Origin: SKHV01 sp963678565
Lineage (GTDB): Bacteria; Bacteroidota; Bacteroidia; Bacteroidales; Prolixibacteraceae
Assembly (NCBI GenBank): GCA_963678565.1
Contig: OY782875.1
Span: 2,294,001-2,358,000 of the forward strand
Direction of reading: 5' to 3'
Length of the DNA stretch: 64,000 nucleotides
Part shown: positions 44,658-53,633 of the stretch, in pieces
How positions within the stretch are numbered: the first letter of the stretch is position 1
How the letters are laid out: every line of letters begins with the position of its first letter
Notes under the pieces: generated by a model
Told to the model about the DNA's origin: nothing
Database searches by the model: none
The model's input: only the letters and a program-made list of their open reading frames with translations
Made by a program: the position numbers and the translations under genes

Positions 44658-45341
44658 TTATATATTTAGGGTGTGAGAAATACCTAGTGTATGGTAGGTA
44701 TAGTTTAGGTAATTGTTCAATTCTTGATCATTACGATAGAAAACATCTAATTCGGTATTGTTTTTTAAATCATACTCTATACCAATACATGATTTCAATT
44801 TTTTTATACTGAAGTGCATATTTTGGTTTGTAAGGTAAAGTTCTGATAATACGTAGGGCGAAAATTTTGAACCCCAGATATCATATTTTAATTTAAGCCT
44901 CGTTTTTACAATATGTTTTAGATCCTTATCCCCAAATGTATAAAGTTCATCATCAGTGTTTTGAAGTTTCAATCGCACGTAATACTTCAGCAAATCAATC
45001 CGCTTGCTATATTGTGCTGAAAATGCAAACGTATGTGTTAATTTGTAAGAGTTGCTATAGCTTATTCGGTTTTTTGAATACCTATATTCTGCTTCCATAT
45101 CGAGACACTTTATTGGATTATAACTCACACCTAAGTCTCCTTGTATTTTCCAAATCTTAGTTGAGTTTTTGTGTAAACCAAATTTAATTTCGGTATAAGC
45201 ACTAAGGTCGTCAGAAAATTTTTGCTTTATTTTCAAAGACGACAAAGTCCTATAATCATTTACTACTTTTGTGCTTTGAGCAAAAATTGAGGTGGAACAA
45301 AGTAACAAACTAAATAGTATGCACTGATGTCTTTTATTCAT
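44658..45341 (-). CDS. DUF2490-like outer membrane protein
   Basis: 227 residues with signal peptide (FSLLLCSTSIFAQ). The body is made of alternating strands (WKIQGDLGVSYNPI; MEAEYRYSKNRI; TLGISHTLNI at the end), a barrel of about ten strands that fits DUF2490. It is the first gene of a two-gene operon with CotH, a pairing I recall from other Bacteroidota. Confidence 0.78.
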   Translation of the reverse strand: MNKRHQCILFSLLLCSTSIFAQSTKVVNDYRTLSSLKIKQKFSDDLSAYTEIKFGLHKNSTKIWKIQGDLGVSYNPIKCLDMEAEYRYSKNRISYSNSYKLTHTFAFSAQYSKRIDLLKYYVRLKLQNTDDELYTFGDKDLKHIVKTRLKLKYDIWGSKFSPYVLSELYLTNQNMHFSIKKLKSCIGIEYDLKNNTELDVFYRNDQELNNYLNYTYHTLGISHTLNI

Positions 45342-45658
45342 GTTGTTTTTTAATACTAATTGATAATTGGGGTACGCAATTATTTGTTTGCGAATTTAGA
45401 ACTTCTTTTACATTGTGAGAAGCAAGTAAGATAACTTTAACATATATTAATTTTTGTTTTATAAAAGAACATTTTCTCCAGGATTTTTTTAATCTCAACT
45501 AGAACTAACGAATAAAAATTTTAGTTTTTTATTACAAAACATTGGTGAAACCACGACCTTAATCATTAGTTTGAATCCTAACCATCTTAACGATGCTAAT
45601 GAGCACTAAAACTCATAAGAAGAAGGATTTTAATAGTTTTCGAATTTCCTAGTAAACT
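45342..45658. other. Intergenic region upstream of the DUF2490 gene
   Basis: About 317 AT-rich bases. It should hold the promoter of the DUF2490-CotH operon. No gene or repeat is seen. Confidence 0.4.
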
Positions 45659-45695
45659 AAAAATGGTTAGCTATTATCTTGCTAACCATTTTTTC
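45659..45695. terminator. Terminator after tRNA-Pro
   Basis: The perfect stem AAATGGTTAGC / GCTAACCATTT with a nine-base loop and T-runs on both strands lies six bases downstream of the tRNA gene on the minus strand. Confidence 0.85.
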
Positions 45696-45701
45696 AATTG
45701 T

Positions 45702-45775
45702 CGGGATGACAGGATTTGAACCTGCGACCCCTGGTCCCCCAGACCAGTACGCTAACCGAACTGCGCCACATCCCG
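45702..45775 (-). tRNA. tRNA-Pro (anticodon GGG)
   Basis: 74 bases. The acceptor stem is CGGGATG/CATCCCG, the anticodon arm CTGGT-CTGGGGG-ACCAG gives anticodon GGG, and the T-arm GCAGG-TTCAAAT-CCTGT is complete. The 3' CCA is not encoded. Proline tRNA genes are often used as integration sites, but I see no integrated element at its 3' end. Confidence 0.95.
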
Positions 45776-45831
45776 AAAAAACTGCGTGCAAAAATACTTA
45801 ACTAAAGGTATTAATGCAATTGATTTTACTT

Positions 45832-46653
45832 TTAATTTGAGATTTTTATGTTTTTATTTCCTTCTAAAACTCGATCTGAGATCAAAAATATGACTGGCTT
45901 TTTTGATACCGGATTTAACTTCGTGATTACTACCGTTTCGTAAACTTCTTCAATTAATTTGTAGTTTATCACTTCTGCAGGACTTCCTTTCTTGTAGAGC
46001 ACCCCGTTTTTCATCATGATTAACTGATCGCAGTATTCTCCCGCTAAGTTCAAATCGTGGATAATCATCAATACCGAAAGATTAAGTTCTTTATTTAATT
46101 TTTGAATCAAATTCAATATTTGAACTTGGTGGGTAATATCCAAGTGGGAGGTAGGTTCATCGAGTAATAGCAAATCTGGTTCTTGGGTTAATGCTCTTGC
46201 AACTGCAGCTAGTTGTTGCTCGCCACCACTTAATTCTGAAAGCAATTTATCTTTGAAACGATACACATTTGTGAGCTGCATGTAATGCTCGGCAATTTCA
46301 TAATCCTTGGGTGTTTCAAAAAACTGAAATCGAGTATGGTAGGGGGTTCGTCCCAGTAAAACATAATCTTGCACCGAGATATCTTCGGTTTCAATTGTTT
46401 GATTTACAATGGAAATTGATCTTGCTTTCTCGCGATTGCTAATTTTTGAAAAGTTTTTGTCATTTAAAACAATCGTTCCCGACTTGGTCTCTATTTCACC
46501 TGTAATTCCTCTGAATAAAGTCGTTTTGCCCGATCCATTTGGCCCAACAATTCCTGCAAAACATCCTTGTGGCAAATCAAACGAAATTTCGTTCAAATTA
46601 AATTTTTTGCCATATCCACAAACCAAGTTTTCTATTTTTAAGAGTTGATTCAT
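45832..46653 (-). CDS. btuD: Vitamin B12 ABC transporter, ATPase
   Basis: 273 residues. Walker A is GPNGSGKTT, signature LSGGEQQ, Walker B LLLLDEP, and HDL is the switch His. It belongs to the FecE/BtuD group. It drives import of corrinoids through BtuC. Its start overlaps the last base of the BtuC gene, and the operon is led by a cobalamin riboswitch. Substrate choice rests on the riboswitch, since the protein alone could also serve iron chelates. Confidence 0.9.
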   Translation of the reverse strand: MNQLLKIENLVCGYGKKFNLNEISFDLPQGCFAGIVGPNGSGKTTLFRGITGEIETKSGTIVLNDKNFSKISNREKARSISIVNQTIETEDISVQDYVLLGRTPYHTRFQFFETPKDYEIAEHYMQLTNVYRFKDKLLSELSGGEQQLAAVARALTQEPDLLLLDEPTSHLDITHQVQILNLIQKLNKELNLSVLMIIHDLNLAGEYCDQLIMMKNGVLYKKGSPAEVINYKLIEEVYETVVITKLNPVSKKPVIFLISDRVLEGNKNIKISN

Positions 46654-47669
46654 TATTTCAATTTTTTTCGCAATCCGTTTCTTCCCAAAACAATTATAAA
46701 AATGATTCCTCCAAAAATTCCTGTAATCACCCCAATTGGCAGTTCATTCGGTGAAATAATAGTCCGTGCAATTGAGTCGCTTACAATCAGAAAAATGCCA
46801 CCAGATATAAAGGAGCTTATTAAAAGAATCCGATAATCAGTTCCCACAAAAATGCGCATTAAATGCGGAATAATTAAACCAACAAATCCAATTACACCTG
46901 CTACCGAAACACATACTCCGGTTAATACAGAAGCAATGATAAATAGAAGTTTGATGGTGAGGTCGGTATTAATACCAAGGCTTTTAGCTTTGTTTTCGCC
47001 TAAACGAAGTGCGTTTAGAGGTTGCACAAAAAAATAGGATGCAACTAAGCCAATAATCGAAAATGCAGAAGCATAAGTAATTAAGGTTGAATTGGGTTCG
47101 TCGAGGGAGCCCATTACCCAAAAAATAATGCCATGTAGATTTTCTGTTGAGGCAGTCGACATGAGCAACATCATCCCAGAGGAAGCTACAAAGCTAATCA
47201 TCACACCAATTAATAGCATATGCTCAATTTTAAGCCTTCCTTTTCGGATACTTAGAGAATAAACTAAAATAATGGTGGTAATGGCACCTCCAAAACCGAA
47301 TACCGGGAGCATAACACTTCCGATATTATTTTGTAATCCGAACACAATAGCCAATGAAACACCTAATGCAGCTCCGCCCGAAATACCTAAAGTGTAAGGT
47401 TCTACCAATGGGTTTTTAAATACACCTTGCAATATTACTCCAGAGAGACTTAAGCCGCCACCAATAGCGATGGCTAAGATGATACGGGGAAATCTGAGTT
47501 GTTTAATAATGGTTTGCTCAATGCCGCCATCTGATCCAAATAGAGCGGCTGGAACGTTGAAAAACGGCACAGAAAATTCGCCAACTGACAATCCGATGAT
47601 TGACACTACCACTAATAAAATGAGTAGCCCGATAATGGTATAAAGCCAATTTATATTGCGTTTTCTCAT
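46653..47669 (-). CDS. btuC: Vitamin B12 ABC transporter, permease
   Basis: 338 residues, FecCD family, with about nine to ten membrane helices. Family patches are present: EPYTLGISGGAALG, GLIIPHLMR and GENKAKSLGI. It is the inner-membrane channel of the transporter. It is two bases downstream of BtuF and overlaps BtuD by one base, so one transcript carries all three. Confidence 0.92.
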   Translation of the reverse strand: MRKRNINWLYTIIGLLILLVVVSIIGLSVGEFSVPFFNVPAALFGSDGGIEQTIIKQLRFPRIILAIAIGGGLSLSGVILQGVFKNPLVEPYTLGISGGAALGVSLAIVFGLQNNIGSVMLPVFGFGGAITTIILVYSLSIRKGRLKIEHMLLIGVMISFVASSGMMLLMSTASTENLHGIIFWVMGSLDEPNSTLITYASAFSIIGLVASYFFVQPLNALRLGENKAKSLGINTDLTIKLLFIIASVLTGVCVSVAGVIGFVGLIIPHLMRIFVGTDYRILLISSFISGGIFLIVSDSIARTIISPNELPIGVITGIFGGIIFIIVLGRNGLRKKLK

Positions 47670-47671
47670 TT

Positions 47672-48475
47672 TTATTCCGTCAAATAATTTAACAAGATCT
47701 CTACCGACTTTAGAAAATTTTCAGGGGTAGGAGTACATGCTATATTTGAATCGATCTGATAGATGTGGTTGTTTTTAACAGCAGAAAGGTTCGTAAACTG
47801 CTGCCAATTTTCTTTTTCGGTTGTACTTAAAATTCCCATTGAAACAATGAATATATAATCAGGGTTTTCAAGTAGAACTTTTTCTCTCGTTATTGATCCT
47901 AATTTTAGTTCTTGTGCAATATTTACTCCTCCTGCTTTGCTAATCATATCGTTCATAAAGGTATTGGGAACAACAGTAAATAAAGGATTGGCCCCAATTT
48001 GTAAGAATAATTTAGGTTTCTTTTCAGATTTTGAAAGTTGAGCTAACTTTTGTTTTGTTTCATCAATTATTTTAATTGCATATGTTTTTTTATTCACATA
48101 TTCTGATAATTGAAGAAACTGTTCGCATATTTCATTAAACGATTTTGGATAAGCCAAATTAACCACTTTGATTCCCAGTTTTGAGATGGTTTCAATTGTT
48201 TGCGGCTTTGTGAGTGATGTGGTAAAAACGATGTCTGGATGTAAAGCGGCTATTAATTCTATATTAGCATCAATAGCTGAGGAAACCACTGTTGTGGATG
48301 CTGCATCCTTAACCGGACAGTAATTAGTACATCCAACAATTTGATCTTCAACCCCCAACTCTACCAACATAGTGCTAATCGATTGGGCAAGAGATACTAT
48401 TTTAACAGGTTGTTTCCCAAATAAATGGAGGCCTATCAGCAAGGCCATGGCAAAAACTAAAATCTTTTTTTTCAT
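47672..48475 (-). CDS. btuF: Vitamin B12 ABC transporter, periplasmic binding protein
   Basis: 267 residues from the ATG of MKKKILVFAMALLIGLHLFG, a signal peptide. The frame is open for 23 more codons to 48544, but that part is riboswitch RNA and would not be translated. The body follows the BtuF/FhuD pattern (KIVSLAQSISTMLVELG; HPDIVFTTS). It hands corrinoid to BtuC and is the first gene of the operon. Confidence 0.9.
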   Translation of the reverse strand: MKKKILVFAMALLIGLHLFGKQPVKIVSLAQSISTMLVELGVEDQIVGCTNYCPVKDAASTTVVSSAIDANIELIAALHPDIVFTTSLTKPQTIETISKLGIKVVNLAYPKSFNEICEQFLQLSEYVNKKTYAIKIIDETKQKLAQLSKSEKKPKLFLQIGANPLFTVVPNTFMNDMISKAGGVNIAQELKLGSITREKVLLENPDYIFIVSMGILSTTEKENWQQFTNLSAVKNNHIYQIDSNIACTPTPENFLKSVEILLNYLTE

Positions 48476-48499
48476 ACTTTGTTCCCGAAGTTTATATCT

Positions 48500-48680
48500 C
48501 AAAGGCAGGTTTTCTGGCTTATCACGTTCTTTGAGCCTTCCCATTCGAACTTTTCGAAAAGTGGCTTAATCAAAAAAATAATTGTGATTTACAGCTGCGG
48601 GTACAGCTCCGGATTTTTGCATTACAAGCACCGGATTCCCTTTTATTAGCAATTACTAATCACCTTTGTAGCGACAAAGT
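48500..48680 (-). promoter_or_regulatory. Cobalamin riboswitch
   Basis: The minus strand carries the class hallmarks in order: AAAGGTGAT, AGGGAATCCGGTG, AATCCGGAGCTGTACCCGCA (a B12-box core), then GGGAAGGCTC, and GATAAGCCAGAAAACCTGCC near the end. It lies 25 bases before the BtuF start and should switch the operon off when B12 is plentiful. Confidence 0.93.
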
Positions 48681-48726
48681 TAAAAGATTTTATGACTGTT
48701 TAGTTTTCTGCTCGTAATTTAATTAC

Positions 48727-50406
48727 TTATTCTAAGGGTAATGGAGCATCGCTTTTAAGGGGAAAACTATTGGGAACTACCTGATTGAATTCTTTTTTCC
48801 CCGATTCAACGCTTGGTAATTTATTTTTCAGTTTGGTTGTAGGTACTTTTGTCGGGACTCCACCAAAAAGATCATATTTGCTTTGAGGTCGCTCATTGGC
48901 TCGCCATTTAAACCCTTCGAGCATTTTATCCTCTTCAACTGCCTGGGTAAGCGGATTCATTGTTCCGGTGGGAGAACTAACAAAGGTAATTCGGCTTATT
49001 GCATTTTCTTTGAGATAAATCAAAATGTTGCTACTTTCAGCCTTATTAACTCCAGTTTTACCGCTTTCATCCGATGGATAAAAAATCGATTGTCCATTGC
49101 CATTTACATCTACCAAATAAAGTTGTTGCCCCCGAATGTAACCTATCATGTCTTTTCCCTTAATTTGATTGAAACTTACACTATCAACCTCTTGAACAAT
49201 GAAAGCATTATCGTTCAGAAATACTTCGTTAGGCGGCGTAGAGTTATTTTTTAGTAGAATATCGGTAGCCGTCATTTGATTTTCTTTTGTCCAAACCACC
49301 GGATCCATATAAAGGTGAATGCTTGAGTCTTTGGCAAAATAGAGTAGGGAATCGCAAATTCCCTGTAAATCGGTTTTGTAGAATTTTGTATCGTAATATG
49401 CAATTAGCATTTTCGCATCAACCGCCGAAGTATCGGGCATTGTTAAAAGCGTATCGGCATGCATAAACAAGGAGTCGGAAGCGTTGTATTGAACAAAATA
49501 TGCAGAATCGGTAACTGTTGCATATTTCGTAAAATCATCGTAATCTGCTTTTTGGCCGGCAACAATCATTCGGTTTTCAAAATCGTTGATAATTACATTT
49601 CCAAAGGCATTTCCTGCTCCGGTTTGATCGTTGTAATAAATTGTATCGGCCTCTAATTGAGATTCCGCTTTTCTTATGGTTGAATTTTTTGTTAGCTCAG
49701 AATATTTGTTTTGTGTGTCGAACCAACCTTCTTCGGTATAGAGATAAGTACTATCTCCAAAAATTCGAGTTTCGCCATAAATGTATACAATTTCAGTCTC
49801 GGTATTGTATTTTAAGGTGTCGGAGTGGAGCGTGAAATCTTCGTTAAAAACAAAAACACTGTCTTTGAAAAATGCATCCTTTGTTTCAGAATAATAGCGT
49901 CCCACAATACTGGTTAAGGTGTTGGTACTGTCAATAATTTTACCAAAGTTGTTGTAATAACTTACGTTGTTTTTCAAATCAAAATCGAGACGTTCAGTTG
50001 TTAAGGTTATTTGGGGATCTTTAAGAATTACATTGCCTGTAGCCTTTGCAACTTCTGTATTTCCATCGAAATTTATAAAGTTAGCCCATAAATGTATGGT
50101 GTCGTTACTGATAATGTGAACTCGACCAAATGCATCTACCGAGTTTTTCTTTTGATAAAACCATGCGCTATCACAATGCATGATGGTATTTTCATGCGTA
50201 AGTTTTACTCCATAAAGTAAGCGATCGGCATTTTTCACAACTGCGCCACCACTTCGATAGTAACCAGCCGTATCGATATGGATCATCTTTCTAGCCGTGT
50301 TTTGCGCTTTAATTGGCTGAGTATTGCCGATTATAGTGTACAATAAAATAAGCCCGACATACTTCGTCAGGCTTTTTGTGAAAATATTTTTTAAAAAGCG
50401 TTTCAT
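48727..50406 (-). CDS. OstA/LptA-like lipopolysaccharide transport protein
   Basis: 559 residues with an N-terminal signal. The N-terminal half is made of OstA-type repeats (VVKNADRLLYGV, NTIMHCDSAWFYQ, DAFGRVHIISNDTIHLWA, TGNVILKDP), a beta-jellyroll that carries LPS across the periplasm. The C-terminal part after about 440 is lower in complexity. It starts directly after the MoxR stop, the last gene of the PPIase operon, which fits envelope assembly. Confidence 0.82.
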   Translation of the reverse strand: MKRFLKNIFTKSLTKYVGLILLYTIIGNTQPIKAQNTARKMIHIDTAGYYRSGGAVVKNADRLLYGVKLTHENTIMHCDSAWFYQKKNSVDAFGRVHIISNDTIHLWANFINFDGNTEVAKATGNVILKDPQITLTTERLDFDLKNNVSYYNNFGKIIDSTNTLTSIVGRYYSETKDAFFKDSVFVFNEDFTLHSDTLKYNTETEIVYIYGETRIFGDSTYLYTEEGWFDTQNKYSELTKNSTIRKAESQLEADTIYYNDQTGAGNAFGNVIINDFENRMIVAGQKADYDDFTKYATVTDSAYFVQYNASDSLFMHADTLLTMPDTSAVDAKMLIAYYDTKFYKTDLQGICDSLLYFAKDSSIHLYMDPVVWTKENQMTATDILLKNNSTPPNEVFLNDNAFIVQEVDSVSFNQIKGKDMIGYIRGQQLYLVDVNGNGQSIFYPSDESGKTGVNKAESSNILIYLKENAISRITFVSSPTGTMNPLTQAVEEDKMLEGFKWRANERPQSKYDLFGGVPTKVPTTKLKNKLPSVESGKKEFNQVVPNSFPLKSDAPLPLE

Positions 50407-51372
50407 TTAATCCATCAACTGTTTGATAATATCATCTACCGATAGATTTTCGGCTTCCGCTTTGTAGTTCTTAATAATACGATGGCGTAAAATTGATAAA
50501 GCTACTGCTTTTACATCATCAATGTCGGGTGAATAACGGCCATGTAAAGCTGCGTTTGCTTTTGCACCTAAAATTAAGTTTTGCGATGCACGAGGTCCTG
50601 CGCCCCATTTTAAATAATCGTTGGTTAATTTGGGGGCCAGCTTGTTGCCCGGGCGTGTTTTATTTACTAAGGTCACAGCATATTTCAATACATTATCGTT
50701 GATTGGAACACGTAGTATTAATTGTTGAAAATCTAATATGTCTTCTTGATTAATTATAATATCTAAGTCAGTTGTTTTTGAGGAAGTTGTATTTTTTACA
50801 ATGGTAATTTCATCTTCATATTTTGGATAGTCTAACCATAAAGAGAACATGAAACGGTCGAGTTGTGCTTCGGGCAAAGGATAGGTTCCTTCTTGTTCAA
50901 TTGGGTTTTGGGTAGCCAAAACAAAGAATGGACGATCTAATTCAAAATGATTTCCTCCAGCAGTAATTGCACGTTCTTGCATTGCTTCCAATAATGCAGA
51001 TTGCGTTTTGGGCGGGGTTCGATTGATCTCATCTGCCAACAATAAATTGGCAAAGATTGGCCCTTTGATAAATTTAAATTTTCGTTCTTTGTCAAGTATT
51101 TCCGATCCAATAATATCGGAAGGCATTAAGTCTGGAGTAAACTGAATTCGATTGTATTTTAAACCCAAAACTTTTGCAATCGTATTTACCAAAAGGGTTT
51201 TTGCCAATCCAGGAACACCAATAAGCAAACAATGACCTCTACTGAAAATTGAAATCAAAACCTGTCTAACAATTTCATCCTGACCGTATACCGCTTTCCC
51301 AATCTCTTGAATTAGCTGCTCATGCTTTAGCTTTAAAGCATCGATTGCTTGTTTATCATTTTCAAATTTCAC
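50407..51372 (-). CDS. MoxR-family AAA+ ATPase
   Basis: 321 residues, GTG start. Walker A is GVPGLAKT, Walker B LLADEINR, sensor 1 ATQNP, and LPEAQLDRFMF is the family signature. MoxR proteins act as chaperones for assembly of partners, usually with a VWA-domain protein. No VWA gene is next to it here; it sits between a SurA-like and an OstA-like gene. Confidence 0.93.
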   Translation of the reverse strand: MKFENDKQAIDALKLKHEQLIQEIGKAVYGQDEIVRQVLISIFSRGHCLLIGVPGLAKTLLVNTIAKVLGLKYNRIQFTPDLMPSDIIGSEILDKERKFKFIKGPIFANLLLADEINRTPPKTQSALLEAMQERAITAGGNHFELDRPFFVLATQNPIEQEGTYPLPEAQLDRFMFSLWLDYPKYEDEITIVKNTTSSKTTDLDIIINQEDILDFQQLILRVPINDNVLKYAVTLVNKTRPGNKLAPKLTNDYLKWGAGPRASQNLILGAKANAALHGRYSPDIDDVKAVALSILRHRIIKNYKAEAENLSVDDIIKQLMD

Positions 51373-51408
51373 CTTGTGTATTTTAAGTTTGGAAGCTACT
51401 AAATTAGA

Positions 51409-52758
51409 TTATTTTATCCAATTACTGAACTTGAATTCACAATTCATATAGGTTGGGTCGATGGTAATGTAGGTTTTTTGTTGTCGCTCGTTAATCCAAT
51501 CTTCAATCATTTGCTGTTTTTTATTGGCAAGGAACATATCGCTTATTAATTGGTAATCTTCACTTAAATTAGCTGTATGCGCTTCTTTTTTGTCGATTAA
51601 TTTTACAATTTGAATGATTTGACTTTTACTTCTATTATCAATTGCAATAAAGGGATCAGAAATTTCGCCAACTTCTAACTTTGTTAATACTTTAGAAACT
51701 TCTGGTGGAAGCATCTCAGCTTCAAATTTCGAGGATAAATCCTCTTGATTTAATACTAATCCACCACTGTTTTTAGAGTTTTTATCCATTGAAAAACGCA
51801 AAGCTGCTTCTTCAAATGTAATATCTCCATCGTCGATCGCTATTTTCAAACTATCAAGTGCTTTTGTAGCATGGTCTATTTCTTCAGCTTCAACTTTGGG
51901 TTTCAAAATAATGTGTCTGCATCGTACTCGATCACCTTTACGATCAATCATTTGAATAATATGGTAACCCATTTCACTTTTTACCACGTTGGAAACTTGT
52001 CCGGGTTTTAAATTAAAAGCAGCAGCAGCAAAAGCAGGATCCATAACTGCACGTCCAAAATATCCTAAATCACCACCATCGGTTGCACTTGGACCTTCTG
52101 AGTAAAATATAGCTAATGAGGAGAAGTTTTCACCTTCTTCAATCCTTTTCTTGAACGAACGCAAGGTTTCCTTAATTCTTTTTTCTTCGTCATCTTCAAT
52201 TCGAGGAGTAATTGAAATCTTTGCATATTCGTATTCTGTTTTAATCTTCGGCTTTTCGTCTTCTGATAAACCTCGATAGTAATAACGAACTTCAGATGGT
52301 GTAACCTTGGCGTTTTCGATGATAGTATTTTGCATCGACTCACTTAATAGTTGATTCTTGATCATATCTTTCATGTCAGATTTTATTTCAAGAATTGACT
52401 TGCTGAAATACTCTTCAACCGCTTTTTCTGAACCAATGTTTTGGATATAATAAGCCAAACGTTGCTCAAGACTTTGATTGATTTGGTTATCGGTAATTAT
52501 AATGTTAGTATCCAATTCCGCTTCAGCAACCATTAGTTTCTCAATCAATAAGTTTTCAAGAATTTCACATTTCATATCGCCTTCAGAAGTCACACCTTGA
52601 GCCTGATTTTGCATATTCATGTATTCAATGTCGGACTTAAGAATAATGTTACTTCCAACTACAGCAATTACCTGATCAATATTTTTGTCTTGTGCTGTGG
52701 CTGTTTGAAGTCCAAATAATACTAATAAGATTGCTATTACTAAATTGCTTTTTCGCAT
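51409..52758 (-). CDS. surA: SurA-like periplasmic peptidyl-prolyl isomerase
   Basis: 449 residues with signal peptide (VIAILLVLFGLQTATAQ). The N-terminal SurA-type chaperone domain (VVGSNIILKSDIEY...) is followed by two parvulin domains (about 175-275 and 280-385). The first is marked by YSEGPSATDGGDLGYFGR and the second by SMDKNSKNSGGLV. It helps outer-membrane proteins to fold. It is the third gene of the PPIase run, 36 bases before MoxR. Confidence 0.88.
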   Translation of the reverse strand: MRKSNLVIAILLVLFGLQTATAQDKNIDQVIAVVGSNIILKSDIEYMNMQNQAQGVTSEGDMKCEILENLLIEKLMVAEAELDTNIIITDNQINQSLEQRLAYYIQNIGSEKAVEEYFSKSILEIKSDMKDMIKNQLLSESMQNTIIENAKVTPSEVRYYYRGLSEDEKPKIKTEYEYAKISITPRIEDDEEKRIKETLRSFKKRIEEGENFSSLAIFYSEGPSATDGGDLGYFGRAVMDPAFAAAAFNLKPGQVSNVVKSEMGYHIIQMIDRKGDRVRCRHIILKPKVEAEEIDHATKALDSLKIAIDDGDITFEEAALRFSMDKNSKNSGGLVLNQEDLSSKFEAEMLPPEVSKVLTKLEVGEISDPFIAIDNRSKSQIIQIVKLIDKKEAHTANLSEDYQLISDMFLANKKQQMIEDWINERQQKTYITIDPTYMNCEFKFSNWIK

Positions 52759-52769
52759 AATTGATTTCT

Positions 52770-53630
52770 TTATTTAAAGACGCTAAATTTATTGTATTTT
52801 AATGCATCTTGATATAAACTATCCTTAATTTCTCTTAAAAAATCTAATTTATACTGATTTATTAAGTGACTTTTTACTTGATTGGTGACAAAATCGAGTG
52901 GGGCAGTTTCGCCTGCAAGCATGTATTGCTTAATTGCTATTAAATGAATGCTATTTCCTGATTCAAATTCAATCCAATGTTTCGATTTTAAAAACTTGTC
53001 GACATCTTCAATCTCTACCTCTATTTTACTTTGAATTTTTGAAAAATAAATGTAGTTCTCATTAAAATTGTCGTATTTCATTGCAAACCTGAAAATGTAA
53101 TCTTCAAATTCTCCAATATCATCAGGGTCGTTACTAATTGCTAACTTCTTAATATAATCGCTTATTTCCACTTCTTTTGGAAATATGATGTAATTAATTC
53201 GAACAATAGGAGAGGTCAATACATATTTATCGATATTGCTGTTGTAATAGTTTTCAATGTCTTCAAAGCTGATAACTTCGTTAATAATACCTTCGATTCG
53301 ATTGTTTTTGTAATGGTGAATTAATAATTCTTCTCTATATCGTTCAATTTCCTCCTGAACTTGCTGGCTTTCAGTTTTAAGAACCTTTTCGGCTTCTTTA
53401 ACCAACAAGCGCTGCTTAATCCAGTTGTTAATTATTTGATTGGCATAATAGGCTGAATCTTCTTTGGAAATTTCAGCAGGCAATTGATCAATTAAATCGG
53501 ATTGGCGAAATGTTGCATTTTCAAACGTGGCAACAATCGGATCGTTGTTTAACTGACTATTACTTTTGCATGCCCCAAACAATACAATTAAGAGGAAGGG
53601 CGAAATGATATGATACAGTTTATTAGTCAA
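52770..53630 (-). CDS. PPIase-like lipoprotein
   Basis: 286 residues, TTG start. The lipoprotein signal ends in IVLFGAC. The chaperone-like part resembles the SurA N-terminal domain (FRQSDLIDQLPAEISKEDSAY; IINNWIKQRLLVKEAEKV). A parvulin core is not visible by eye, so it may be a chaperone only. It is three bases downstream of the large PPIase gene and 11 bases upstream of surA. Confidence 0.75.
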   Translation of the reverse strand: MTNKLYHIISPFLLIVLFGACKSNSQLNNDPIVATFENATFRQSDLIDQLPAEISKEDSAYYANQIINNWIKQRLLVKEAEKVLKTESQQVQEEIERYREELLIHHYKNNRIEGIINEVISFEDIENYYNSNIDKYVLTSPIVRINYIIFPKEVEISDYIKKLAISNDPDDIGEFEDYIFRFAMKYDNFNENYIYFSKIQSKIEVEIEDVDKFLKSKHWIEFESGNSIHLIAIKQYMLAGETAPLDFVTNQVKSHLINQYKLDFLREIKDSLYQDALKYNKFSVFK

Positions 53631-53633
53631 GAA

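Noticed and set aside
45702..45775. tRNA-Pro as the attachment site of the array
   Set aside because: It is 8 kb from the recombinase, is intact, and has no repeated 3' end nearby.
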